A stretch of 64,000 bases of DNA from DATFVJ01 sp035517695 (GTDB lineage Bacteria > Actinomycetota > Actinomycetes > Streptosporangiales > Streptosporangiaceae), in assembly GCA_035517695.1 (NCBI GenBank), contig DATIYI010000082.1, positions 1 through 64,000 of the forward strand. The letters run 5' to 3'. Of this stretch, positions 1 through 8,838 are shown piece after piece. The position numbers were made by a program, and so were the translations under genes. How positions within the stretch are numbered: the stretch's first letter is position 1; each line of letters starts with the position of its first letter. The notes beneath the pieces are model-generated. The model saw only the letters and a list, made by a program, of their open reading frames with translations. It was not told the DNA's origin and ran no database searches.

Positions 1-418
1 CAATTATCGCCATCCGCGACGATCGGCTACGCAGAGCTATCCACGCCGGGGCGTCCGCAGGCCTGCCACGCCGCGGCCTGCCCACCAGGCGATCAAGGGC
101 GCCTTTCACCCACTTGCCGGGTCGAAACTCGGAAACACGAGTTCGGGAAGAAGACGATGAAAAAAACGCCGCACCACGGCCAGCTCACCGACGCCCGACT
201 TCACATCGGGCGGCAGCTGGAAAGCCGGGCTGGCCGGGCAGCTCCAGCTCACGAAGCTGAGCCCGAACACGGACTGGCAGAACTCAATCCGCCCCGCGAG
301 GTCGGGCTATGCGATTGCCACATGATCGATCGGTATCAGCGTATTGACCTCCCCGTTGCCAACGGCCCCGCCCTGGGTATCGTGACAGGCAAGCAACGGC
401 AACAAGGCGGAGGCTCAC
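1..418. other. no supported gene; leader of the thiolase gene
   Basis: I see no recognisable protein or RNA here. An open frame starting at 157 has a passable ribosome site, but its translation is basic and low in complexity and it runs 137 bases into the thiolase gene, so I do not call it. The last bases hold the thiolase ribosome-binding site (GGCGGAGG around 406-413). Confidence 0.5.
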
Positions 419-1615
419 ATGTCACCACCGGTCATCGTCAGCGGCGCTCGAACGCCGTTTGGCAAGCTCCTCGGTTCGCTCAAGGATCTTACCGCCATGG
501 ATCTGGGCGGTATCGCAATCAAGACCGCGCTCGAGCGCGCCGGGATCTCCGGTGACCAGGTCGATTACGTGATCATGGGTCAAGTGCTCCAGGCGGGAGC
601 CGGGCAGATACCTTCCAGGCAGGCCGCGGTAAAGGCGGGTATCCCGATGAGCGTTCCCTCTATCACCATCAACAAGGTGTGCCTTTCTGGCCTCGACGCC
701 ATCGCGCTAGCGGCGCAGCTGATCGGCGCGGGTGAGTTCGAGGTCGTGGTCGCGGGCGGAATGGAGTCGATGACCGGCGCGCCGCATCTGCTGCCCGGAT
801 CCAGGAGCGGCTACAGCTACGGGTCCGTCACGCTGGTCGATGCCACGTTGAACGACGGGCTCACCGACCCATTTGAACAAGTGTCGATGGGCGAGTCGAC
901 CGAACGCTACACCGCCAAGCTCGGCATTGGCCGCGAGGAGCAGGACGAGTTCGCGGCGCGTTCGCATCAGCGCGCCGCGGCTGCGATGGCGGGCGGTCTG
1001 CTTGCCGACGAAGTCGTTCCTGTCGAGGTGCCACAGCGCCGCGGCGCACCCGTGCTCGTGAGCCAGGACGAGGGCGTGCGGCCGGGCACCACCGTGGAGG
1101 CGCTGAGCAGGCTCCGCCCGGCATTCGCACCGGACGGGACGATCACGGCCGGCTCGGCGTCACAGATCTCGGATGGCGCGTGCGCAGTCGTGGTGATGTC
1201 GCAGGCCAAGGCAGCGCAACTCGGTGCTGAGGTGCTAGCGGAGATCGGGCCACACGGCAACGTGGCCGGGCCGGACAATTCGCTGCACTCGCAGCCCTCC
1301 AGGGCGATCATGCACGCACTCGGCAAGGCGGGCAGCAGCATCGACGAACTCGATCTGATCGAGATCAACGAGGCATTCGCCGCGGTCGGGATCCAGTCCA
1401 TGAAGGATCTTGGCGTCGGGCCCGAGCGCGTCAATGTCAATGGAGGCGCGATCGCGATCGGTCATCCGATTGGCGCGTCCGGGGCACGGATCGCCCTGCA
1501 CCTGATCCTTGAACTGCGGCGGCGCGGCGGTGGCCTGGGCGCGGCGGCGCTGTGCGGCGGCGGCGGCCAGGGCGACGCGCTGCTGCTGCGGGTACCTGGA
1601 CCGGATGACCGCTGA
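419..1615 (+). CDS. acetyl-CoA C-acetyltransferase (thiolase)
   Basis: Thiolase that condenses two acetyl-CoA or cleaves a 3-ketoacyl-CoA, in the cytoplasm. The 398-residue length is typical for the family. The acyl-accepting cysteine is Cys88 in NKVCLSG. The NEAFA motif follows near residue 320, then His349 in GHPIGASG and the second active-site Cys379 in CGGGGQG, so all catalytic residues are present. The ATG at 419 has a GGAGG-type site about six bases upstream. The gene converges with a 3-hydroxyacyl-CoA dehydrogenase gene on the other strand, and the two enzymes could act in sequence in acyl-CoA or butyrate metabolism. Whether the natural direction is synthesis or breakdown cannot be told from sequence. 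The family call is firm and the substrate is open. Confidence 0.95.
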   Translation: MSPPVIVSGARTPFGKLLGSLKDLTAMDLGGIAIKTALERAGISGDQVDYVIMGQVLQAGAGQIPSRQAAVKAGIPMSVPSITINKVCLSGLDAIALAAQLIGAGEFEVVVAGGMESMTGAPHLLPGSRSGYSYGSVTLVDATLNDGLTDPFEQVSMGESTERYTAKLGIGREEQDEFAARSHQRAAAAMAGGLLADEVVPVEVPQRRGAPVLVSQDEGVRPGTTVEALSRLRPAFAPDGTITAGSASQISDGACAVVVMSQAKAAQLGAEVLAEIGPHGNVAGPDNSLHSQPSRAIMHALGKAGSSIDELDLIEINEAFAAVGIQSMKDLGVGPERVNVNGGAIAIGHPIGASGARIALHLILELRRRGGGLGAAALCGGGGQGDALLLRVPGPDDR

Positions 1616-2046
1616 GCGCCCGCAGGAGAAACTGCGCGACCCAAGATCCTGAACGGCCGACGAGGCAAGCACGGCCCGGGCGTCCAAGACCTGGTGGGGC
1701 ATGCCCATGGCGACGCCCCGCGCGCGGTCGCCCGGCCGGTCTCGCTTGTGGAAGGCGGAGTGGACGGTTCACGGGAGTTGCGCACGATCATGTAGACGAT
1801 TACGCCACTGGCCGGGCGGGCGCGCGTGTTCGGTCTGACCGGCGCCAGGAGTCGGCAAGCCGACAACCGCCGGTATGTTTGCCCGTTCCTACCGGCGCCT
1901 CGGCATGCGGGCTGGCGCGACTCGCGATTGACCCGAGTTTCGGCTTTGGCGGTCGCTTAGACCGCCCCGGGACCTGGACACAGTCGGTGCGCTGGTCATG
2001 AGCCCACAACCTGACTGCGCCGCGGCGGGCCGACGCCGCGGCGCAG
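1616..2046. other. intergenic stretch between convergent genes
   Basis: About 430 bases between the converging thiolase and hydroxyacyl-CoA dehydrogenase genes. Reading all frames I recognise no protein family and no clear hairpin terminator. Short open frames here are compositional. Confidence 0.4.
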
Positions 2047-3837
2047 TCAGCGGGTGGTGTAGTCGCGGAAGCCGCGGCCCACTTTCTTGCCCAGGTATCC
2101 GGCGGTGACCAGGTGTTCCAGCAGCGGCGCCGGCGCGAGGCCGGGTTCGCGGGCCTCCAGGTACAGCTCACGCTGGATGGCCAGCGACACATCGAGGCCG
2201 ACGATGTCCAGCAACTGGAACGGCCCCATCGGGTACCCGCAGCCCAGCTTCATCGCGTTATCGATGCCGTCGATCGTGGCGTACGAGGACTCCAGCATCC
2301 GCACCGCGTCGTTCAGGTAGGGGAACAGCAGCGCGTTGACGATGAAACCGGCCCGTTCCCCGCAGACAATGCCGGTCTTGCGAAGGCGTGCGCAGACCCC
2401 CTGGGCGACAGCGGTGGTCTCCGCCGACGTGCGGATCGTCCGTACCACCTCCACCAGCCGCATCAGCGGGGCTGGGTTGAAGAAGTGCAGCCCCACCACA
2501 CTCGCCGGCCGGCTGGTCGCCATCGCGCACTCGATGATCGGCAGGCTGGAGGTGGTGGTGGCAAGCACGGCGCCAGGCTTGCAGATCTCGTCGAGGCTGG
2601 CGAACATGGCCTGCTTGACGGTCAGTTCCTCGACGACCGCCTCCACCACCAGATCGGCGTCGTTGAGCCGGTCCAGGGACGCGGACCAGGTCACCCGCGC
2701 AAGTGCGGCGTCCCGGTCCGCTTCGGCCATCTTGCCGCGCACGACCGCCTTGGTCAGCGACGCCGTCACGGCATCCCGCATCCGGGCCGCCTTCTCCTCC
2801 CCCCGGGCGACCGCAACGACCTGGAAGCCGCCGCGGGCGAACACCTCGACGATGCCGGTCGCCATCAAACCGGACCCGACCACTCCTACGGTCGCGATCG
2901 ACCGCGCGGCATCCTCCGGCCGCTCAGGGCCGCCGTGCGGGGTCAGCTCGTCGGGCACCACGTCCGGCGAACCCGCCGCGGCGTAGGTGTAGAAGCCCCG
3001 GCCGGTCTTACGGCCGAGCAGTCCCGCGGTGACCATTTGCTTGAGCAGCGGCGTGGGCGCGTGCCGCCGGTCGCGGCCGCCGCTGTGATAGATGGTGTTG
3101 AGGATCTCGAGCGCCACGTCCACACCGATCAGGTCGATCAACGCCAGCGGCCCCATCGGCAGGCCGGCACCGAGCGTCATCGCCGCGTCGAGGTCCTCCC
3201 GGCTGGCGTATCCGCTCTCGTGCATGGCCACCGCATGGTTGACGTACCCGCACAACAGCCCGTTGGCGATGAAGCCGGCCCGGTCGTTGATCGTCACCGA
3301 GACCTTGCCCAGCCGCTCACACAGCGCCGCCATGTCCTCGATGACCTCCGGCGACGTCACCACCGTCCGGACCACCTCGACCATCTTCATCACCGGCGCG
3401 GGATTGAAGAAGTGCATGCCGACCACCCGGTCTGGGCGCCGGGTCGCGGCCGCGATCTCAGTGACCGACAGCGAGGAGGTGTCGGTTGCCAGGATCGCCG
3501 AATCGGGGCAGACCCGGTCCAGCTCCGCGAACACGCGCCGTTTGATCTCCAGCTGCTCCGGCACCGCCTCGATGGCCAGGTCGACCTCGCCCAACGCGTC
3601 CAGGCCGACAGCGAAGGCGACCCGGCCCAGCAGGGCGTCCCGCTCCTGCGGGGAGAGCTTGCCGCGGCTCACCGCCCGGTCCGTCGACCGGGTCAGGGCG
3701 GCCCGGCCCCGGTCCAGGGCCACCTCATCCACGTCTACGGCGATCACATTGATCCCGCTGCGGGCCAAGACCTCCGCTATCCCCGATCCCATCGTGCCCA
3801 GGCCGACCATTCCGACCGTATGGATTTCACGCGCCAT
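2047..3837 (-). CDS. fused two-copy 3-hydroxyacyl-CoA (3-hydroxybutyryl-CoA) dehydrogenase
   Basis: NAD-dependent oxidation of 3-hydroxyacyl-CoA to 3-ketoacyl-CoA. The 596-residue protein is two complete dehydrogenase units in tandem. Unit 1 spans about residues 5-285 and has GLGTMGSG, His142 in HFFNP and the GFIxN asparagine. Unit 2 spans about 313-596 and has GSGLMATG, His451 in HFFNP and again GFIxN. The single-copy enzyme is about 285 residues. In unit 1 the strand after the Rossmann loop ends in Asp35, the usual ligand of the NAD ribose. In unit 2 the equivalent position is Ala344 followed by Arg345, so that site may bind NADP or bind poorly. I start at the ATG at 3837 because GGGGAG precedes it; an upstream in-frame start at 3939 adds a non-conserved leader. 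Confidence 0.93.
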   Translation of the reverse strand: MAREIHTVGMVGLGTMGSGIAEVLARSGINVIAVDVDEVALDRGRAALTRSTDRAVSRGKLSPQERDALLGRVAFAVGLDALGEVDLAIEAVPEQLEIKRRVFAELDRVCPDSAILATDTSSLSVTEIAAATRRPDRVVGMHFFNPAPVMKMVEVVRTVVTSPEVIEDMAALCERLGKVSVTINDRAGFIANGLLCGYVNHAVAMHESGYASREDLDAAMTLGAGLPMGPLALIDLIGVDVALEILNTIYHSGGRDRRHAPTPLLKQMVTAGLLGRKTGRGFYTYAAAGSPDVVPDELTPHGGPERPEDAARSIATVGVVGSGLMATGIVEVFARGGFQVVAVARGEEKAARMRDAVTASLTKAVVRGKMAEADRDAALARVTWSASLDRLNDADLVVEAVVEELTVKQAMFASLDEICKPGAVLATTTSSLPIIECAMATSRPASVVGLHFFNPAPLMRLVEVVRTIRTSAETTAVAQGVCARLRKTGIVCGERAGFIVNALLFPYLNDAVRMLESSYATIDGIDNAMKLGCGYPMGPFQLLDIVGLDVSLAIQRELYLEAREPGLAPAPLLEHLVTAGYLGKKVGRGFRDYTTR

Positions 3838-4051
3838 CGCGGTCTCCCCTAACTTGCTGTCCTGGCCGCGAGTCTGCCATATCAGCTTCATTCTGGCATG
3901 TCGCTGCCCAGCCAGGTCGGGGCGGTACCCGCCGGTCACTATGGCCTCGGGCTTAACGTGCGGCCAGGGTCAGGAATGGTCAGTTTCTGGCCAAGGCGGC
4001 ACTCGTCCAGGAGTTGCGACACCGCGTCGGATGGCCGCAGCATCCCGTAGT

Positions 4052-4090
4052 ACATGCAGCCGTGGACATGCAGCCGTGGACATGCAGCCG
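4052..4090. repeat. 14-bp tandem repeat, about 2.8 copies
   Basis: The unit acatgcagccgtgg occurs at 4052-4065 and 4066-4079 and partly at 4080-4090. It lies in non-coding sequence upstream of the VOC remnants. Confidence 0.85.
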
Positions 4091-4198
4091 CAGAGACCGA
4101 CAAGGCGCGGCCCCTGGGTCCGGCCGGTCGAACGGATGGCCTCCGGCAGTGCCCGCATTTGAACCGGGTTGGCCGCGCGACCCACGGCTGATGCCTCC

Positions 4199-4403
4199 CG
4201 GCTCGGACTGCTCGATCGTGATCGGCACCGGGATCACCTCGGCCGCGCCGGGGCTCCGTTCAGGATCTGCAGCTTGTCGTCGCCGACATCGAGGCGGCCC
4301 GCGCCGAGCTCATCAGCTGCGGCGCCGACCTGAGTGAGGCGTCCACGACGCGGGCGGCGTGTTCTACGGTGCCGGGACCGAGGGACGGGCGGGCCTATCC
4401 CCG
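4199..4403 (+). pseudogene. decayed VOC-fold (glyoxalase/bleomycin-resistance) gene, copy A
   Basis: Reading through three frames recovers a continuous VOC-family pattern. The pieces are CSIVIGTGITSAAPG, then LQLVVADIEAARAELISCGAD after a shift near 4258, then HDAGGVFYGAGTEGR after another shift near 4338. These are the beta-strand and alpha-helix signatures of a glyoxalase-like dioxygenase superfamily domain. No start codon with a ribosome site and no uninterrupted frame remain, so it is a fossil. The stretch ends where a second VOC remnant begins. Confidence 0.7.
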
Positions 4404-4405
4404 AC

Positions 4406-4667
4406 AAGCCAGACATCACCGTCGTCAACTACGAGCCGGGCGACACCACTTCAATCCTCTTGAATCTCCGCGTCGCCGACATCAACGATGTGTTAGCGGC
4501 GGTGGAGCGATCGGGGCGCCACGTTTCTCACGCCGCCGATCGACTGCGGAGCAGAAATCCGCTGCCACATGCGAGACCCAAACGGTTACCTGATCGAGGT
4601 GGGCCAGGCCACCGGGCTTCGCTCTGGGCACCTCGCCGCCAAACGGCCCGAAGACCTCCCCGGTTAG
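4406..4667 (+). pseudogene. decayed VOC-fold gene, copy B (C-terminal part)
   Basis: In one frame I read DITVVNYEPGDTTSILLNLRVADINDVLAAVERSG in pieces. After a shift near 4517 comes ATFLTPPIDCGAEIRCHMRDPNGYLIEV, followed by the typical tail KRPEDLPG and a stop at 4665. The DPNGYLIEV block is the C-terminal VOC strand that carries the metal-binding glutamate in active members. The gene lacks its N-terminus and holds a frameshift. It is a different sequence from copy A, so this is not a local duplication. Confidence 0.75.
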
Positions 4668-4863
4668 TTCACGTGGGCAACGAGCCGGCAACGACCGACT
4701 GTCGACGACCCTGACGGATGCCAAGCCCGCACCGGCTCCCTGACCAGCTGGTTTCGCTGCAGGCAGTCAGCTGCTCTCAGGACCACAATGATCCATGATC
4801 TTTCGGCTCGTGGTCGGCCTGCGCCCACGTGTACCGGCTGAGCTGCTCCCCTGCCGGGTTGAG

Positions 4864-5085
4864 CTACTCCTCGAAGGCCTTTGCCTCTTCGATCCACGTC
4901 CGTGTCTCGTGCTCGGAGAGACCCACGACTGCGCCGTGCCGCTCCTCGATCATCCCCTTCAGGTGGGCGGCGTTGCGATGACGCAACTCCTTGATCGAGG
5001 CGACGCCGATTTCCTCGAGGATCTCCCGGTACTTGGGGCCGATACCCTTGAGCTTGTCAAGGTCGCCCGGTACGTGCTCAGGCAC
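4864..5085 (-). CDS. small helix-hairpin-helix (DUF4332-like) protein
   Basis: A 73-residue acidic protein. Residues 12-33 read as a helix-hairpin-helix element (LKGIGPKYREILEEIGVASI), and a second helical unit ends in HETRTWIEEAKAFEE. This fits the DUF4332-type domain, which usually contacts nucleic acid or acts as an adaptor; the actual role is unknown. A longer frame begins further upstream, but the GTG at 5085 is preceded by GGGGAGGAG and begins the conserved part, so I use it. No operon partner is evident, since the next gene on this strand upstream is the separate LtrA-like gene. Confidence 0.8.
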   Translation of the reverse strand: MPEHVPGDLDKLKGIGPKYREILEEIGVASIKELRHRNAAHLKGMIEERHGAVVGLSEHETRTWIEEAKAFEE

Positions 5086-5392
5086 CTCACACTCCTCCCC
5101 GCGCCGACTGCCAGCAGCGCAGCCAAAAACACCCAGTATCCACACGCTAAGCCGTCGTGCGTATTGGTACAAGGAGTCCAGGCCCGGCATACCCGCACAC
5201 CCCACCCGAGCCCGCCGGACACGCCAGCACGCCCAGGTGGCCACTCCCCCGGGGGCATCGCCAACCCCCCGGCCCCGCACGGCAACACCCCAAACCCGAC
5301 ACCCGGCCCGCCGCCAGAGGGTCGGGTTACAGACTCTGTTGCCCGCCAACGGGACATCGATCTTGGCCGGTCACCGGGGCCCGCCGCGAACC
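5086..5392. other. C-rich spacer without a recognised gene
   Basis: About 300 bases, strongly C-rich on the + strand, between the small HhH gene and the LtrA-like gene. No protein, RNA or clear hairpin was recognised. It probably includes the promoter of the HhH gene. Confidence 0.4.
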
Positions 5393-6577
5393 TCATTCCT
5401 GCGACCGGGACTCGCCCGGCGATACGGCCGCCTGAAGGCGGTCAGCGATCGCGACGGCCACAACGACCGCCCCCGCGCACGCCGCAAGCGCCGCCCCTGG
5501 CAGGTGCGGCGCCGGTATCGCGAGCAATGCCAGCAACGCGATCGCTGCTAGCCGGGACCAAGGGGTGACACGCCAGACAGTGGCCTTGAACGCGGCGTGC
5601 CCGGCCAGAAACAACGCCGCCCCGCCGAGGACCATCCAGATCGTTGGCGGGGCAGGGATGCCGGCCGGATCGGAAAGCACCTTCTGGTCCGCCGCAGCGG
5701 TGACAATGATTCCCGCGACCATGACCGGGTGGATCGAGTGATAGGCCGAACGGCCCAGCCGGCCCGGGTCCGCCGATGCCGCGATGACGCGCGCCGCCTC
5801 CTCGGCGCTGCGGTCAAAGTAGACCCACCACAGAGCGACACTGCCGGCGAACGCGGCGGCGAACGCGGCGACCGCCGCCGCAGTGACCGAAGGCAACTGC
5901 GACAGGGTTGCGCCGATCACGACGATAGACTCGCCCAACGCGATGATCACGAAGCCCTGGCACCGTTCGGCGAAGTGACTGCCTTCGATAGTCCACTCGC
6001 TGGTCGCGGACCTGCCCAGCCCGGGCGTGTAGAAGCCAGCCGCGCCGCCGAGCAGGTCGACGCCGGCCGCGAGCGCCCAGAGCAGTTCACGCGTGTGGCC
6101 ATGGGCGAGCCCGCCCGCCACCGCCAGCGCTCCGCTGACCAGGCACCACGCAAGGATCCGCTCGAAGTTCCGCCGCAGGGGTTGCCCGTTCAGTGCCGCG
6201 ACGACGAACGCGGTCCGGCCAATCTGCATCGTCGCGTAAGCACCACCCACCACCAGGCCTCGCGTCGTGAATGCGTCGGGTAGCGCGGCAGACATGACCA
6301 GGCTGACCAGCATGAGCGTCACGAGCATCAGCCGGACGGCGATGCGCTCGGGATCCAGCCAGTTGGTCACCCACGTGGTGTAGGCCCACGCCAGCCACAC
6401 AAGCACCAGCAACAACGCGGTTTGCAGGGCGCCCTCGACCGTGGGTTGGCCGAGCAGGTGATGCGACAACTGGGTGACCGCGAACACGTAGACGAGGTCG
6501 AAGAAGAGTTCGACGTTCGTGACGCGCTGAGTACCTGACCGCACCCGCAGCAGGCTGCCCTGCCAGGTCTTTGGCAC
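5393..6577 (-). CDS. LtrA-family (low temperature requirement A-like) membrane protein
   Basis: A 394-residue polytopic inner-membrane protein. The N-terminal signature VELFFDLVYVFAVTQLSHHL and the later segment FVIIALGESIVVIGATL are characteristic of LtrA proteins. About ten hydrophobic segments are spread along the length. The molecular function of the family is not settled; the name comes from a Listeria cold-growth mutant. The GTG start at 6577 has GAGGGGG just upstream. The gene stands alone between two spacers. The family call is strong, and transport activity would be a guess. Confidence 0.88.
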   Translation of the reverse strand: MPKTWQGSLLRVRSGTQRVTNVELFFDLVYVFAVTQLSHHLLGQPTVEGALQTALLLVLVWLAWAYTTWVTNWLDPERIAVRLMLVTLMLVSLVMSAALPDAFTTRGLVVGGAYATMQIGRTAFVVAALNGQPLRRNFERILAWCLVSGALAVAGGLAHGHTRELLWALAAGVDLLGGAAGFYTPGLGRSATSEWTIEGSHFAERCQGFVIIALGESIVVIGATLSQLPSVTAAAVAAFAAAFAGSVALWWVYFDRSAEEAARVIAASADPGRLGRSAYHSIHPVMVAGIIVTAAADQKVLSDPAGIPAPPTIWMVLGGAALFLAGHAAFKATVWRVTPWSRLAAIALLALLAIPAPHLPGAALAACAGAVVVAVAIADRLQAAVSPGESRSQE

Positions 6578-6923
6578 GATAACCCCCTCACCGGCGCACG
6601 GCTTCCCGATCAGTCTCAGGGAGGACCACAGGCCCTTCAGTCAGCGGCTGGCTGTTCCGGGTCCCGGCGCGCCCGGCCCGGATGCGGCACGGGCCCGGAT
6701 GGGCCCAGCCTTAGCTAGGTAGACCTGGCTCACGCGGCCGGCAAGCGCACGGCACTGCGCTTGATGGCTGCGGTCACCTGCCGAATTACCCTTTGCGGCC
6801 TCGCTACCTGAACAATCCAGACGGCGTCGACCTGGCACCGCCCCTCTGCTGATGGCGCACGCCGCCACCATGGCCGTCGCTGACGCCACAGCGCGGCCGG
6901 CGTGCCCTGCGGCCGCTCGCGGG
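6578..6923. other. spacer without a recognised gene
   Basis: About 345 bases between two genes on the minus strand. Short open frames on both strands have no recognisable motif or ribosome site. It probably carries the promoter of the LtrA-like gene. Confidence 0.4.
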
Positions 6924-8621
6924 TCATTTCGCGTCCGCGTAGCAGGTGACGACGGAGACGTTCAGCGGAAACCGGACTGGCCCTGGGCCAAATACGAGCC
7001 GCCCGGCCTGCTGAGCCGCGGCGCGGGCGGCACGCACGACCTCGTCAGCCGCGGCGGCCGGGCTGTGCACGATGACCTCGTCATGCTGAAAGAACACCAG
7101 GTGCGGCCGCCCAGCAGCGGCCCGCCCGCCAGCCGGCTCAGCCGCTGGCCAGTCCGTCGCGGCGAGCCTGCGCCGCAGGGACGCGAGCAGCACCGCCGCC
7201 CAGTCGGCCGCGCTCGCCTGCACGACGAAGTTGCGCGTAAACCGGCCCCGGCTGCGCAGCGCGCGGCCCGCCCGCGGATCAGCCCGGTCGCCTGTCAGCT
7301 GACGCCACTGCGCAGAAGGAAGCGGGCACGTTCGGCCAAGCCGGGACCTGACCAGGCGCCCTTCCTCGCCGGCCCGCGCGGCGTCGTCCACATAACGGGC
7401 GGCCGCCGGAAACCGGCTGCGCAACACTGCGAGCAATTGGCCAGCCTCTCCTCCCGCCCCGCCGTACATGGCTGAAAGCAAGGCCACCTTCGCCTTGTCG
7501 CGTTCACCGCCGAGCGTCCCGGCGAGCGCCGCGTACACGTCGCCTGCGGCGGCAGCCTCGGCGAAGGCGCGATCACCCGCCAGGGCGGCGAGCACCCTGG
7601 GTTCGAGCTGCGCGGCGTCCGCCACCACGAGGACATAGCCGGGATCGGCGACCACCGCGCGCCGCAGGACCTTCGGGATCTGCAGCGCACCACCGCCACG
7701 CGAGGCCCAGCGCCCGGAGACAACACCGCCGACCACATATTCTGGCCGGAACCGCCCATCCGATACCCACGTATCGAGCCAGCCCCAGCCATCGGCCGCA
7801 TGCAGCCTCGCGAGTTCCTTGTACTCGAGCAGCAAGGACACCGCTGGATGGTCCACCGTCCGCAGCACGTGCGCGCGGGTCGACGTGAGGCTTATCCCTT
7901 CTGCCGCGAAAGCCTTGACGAGCTGCGCGGGTGAATCAGGATTGAGTGCGCGTGCGTGCAACGCCTCTCGTATCGCGTCGGCAAGCTCGACAAGCCGGCG
8001 CGGACGCAGGCCAGGGGCTGGCCGCGGTCCTAGTAGCTCGGTGAGCAGCTCATCGTGGATGTCCCCGCGCCATGGCAGGCCGTCCGCCATCATCTCCGCC
8101 GCCGCGAGGCCACCCGCTGACTCGGCGGCCGCGAGCAGGGACAGCCGACCCGGACGCGGCGCGGCGGCAATCCGGCGAAGCTGATCCGCCTGGACCGCGA
8201 TGACCGCGTCGAGTTCCTCCCGCGGGCTCGCGAAACCGTCGCCGACGATCGCAAACAGCTCCGATTGAGCGCCACCGGCGGATGGCGCGGGCCGGCCAGG
8301 CGCGGAGGCGATGCCGCGCAGCCGCGCTAAGGCCGCCTCGAGCGATGGCTCCTCGCCGAACCGGCCCCGATGAGCAAGCAGCATGGCCTCGATGAGCCGC
8401 ACGTCATGGCAGGATGCCACCCGCACATCTGCGCCGAGCATGGCCGGGTAGATCCTGGCCGACGACGCCCATACCCAGCGCGGGCTCGCTTCCCGCTCCA
8501 GCGCCGCCACCGCGTCGGCGACGCCCGCCACATGCTCGGGCGGCGCAGCGGGAGTCCCGTCGTCGTTCAGGCGGCGGATGAGCCCGTCGCCGCGGCTGTC
8601 AGCCGCGACAGCTATCCGCAT
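6924..8621 (-). CDS. short family-A DNA polymerase-like protein
   Basis: A 565-residue relative of DNA polymerase I lacking the 5' nuclease domain. The C-terminal half holds the polymerase motifs. Motif A has Asp335 and Glu340 in DAAQLEPR, motif B has Arg374, Lys378 and Tyr386 in RDKAKVALLSAMYG, and motif C is QHDEV near residue 525. The O-helix position that is Phe667 in Taq polymerase is Leu382 here. The N-terminal 150 residues sit where a 3'-5' exonuclease would be, but I see none of the acidic DEDD ligands. Such proteins are often annotated as bifunctional exonuclease/polymerase in actinomycetes; from this sequence only the polymerase part is supported. The ATG at 8621 has a weak purine-rich leader. 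Confidence 0.85.
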   Translation of the reverse strand: MRIAVAADSRGDGLIRRLNDDGTPAAPPEHVAGVADAVAALEREASPRWVWASSARIYPAMLGADVRVASCHDVRLIEAMLLAHRGRFGEEPSLEAALARLRGIASAPGRPAPSAGGAQSELFAIVGDGFASPREELDAVIAVQADQLRRIAAAPRPGRLSLLAAAESAGGLAAAEMMADGLPWRGDIHDELLTELLGPRPAPGLRPRRLVELADAIREALHARALNPDSPAQLVKAFAAEGISLTSTRAHVLRTVDHPAVSLLLEYKELARLHAADGWGWLDTWVSDGRFRPEYVVGGVVSGRWASRGGGALQIPKVLRRAVVADPGYVLVVADAAQLEPRVLAALAGDRAFAEAAAAGDVYAALAGTLGGERDKAKVALLSAMYGGAGGEAGQLLAVLRSRFPAAARYVDDAARAGEEGRLVRSRLGRTCPLPSAQWRQLTGDRADPRAGRALRSRGRFTRNFVVQASAADWAAVLLASLRRRLAATDWPAAEPAGGRAAAGRPHLVFFQHDEVIVHSPAAAADEVVRAARAAAQQAGRLVFGPGPVRFPLNVSVVTCYADAK

Positions 8622-8838
8622 GAATCCGCTTCTTGCCTGTTGACACTAGTCGGCTCGTTATCCCCAGAATGCGATTCACCCCTTTAGCGCCTCTTGACAA
8701 TCTGGCAAGATCATCAGTAGGGCAACGCCCCCATAGGGTGGGCGGGCTTTGTAGGGGGAACCCGCCTGCGGAGCCGTTACGGATAATGCTCCCAAACGGC
8801 GGGCGCGGGCTGTCGCCGCCGCGCGGTGCGGGTTCGTG

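Noticed and set aside
157..555. 132-codon open frame with a plausible ribosome site ahead of the thiolase gene
   Set aside because: It overlaps the thiolase start by 137 bases, shows no domain, and its composition is that of a chance high-GC frame.
2113..3852. 579-codon antisense frame over the 3-hydroxyacyl-CoA dehydrogenase
   Set aside because: Mirror frame of a real gene, rich in His, Arg and Gln with no motif; typical of high-GC DNA.
8693..8720. TTGACA-type promoter pointing rightward
   Set aside because: No acceptable -10 at the right distance and no + strand gene follows; the next sequence is the end of a minus-strand pseudogene.
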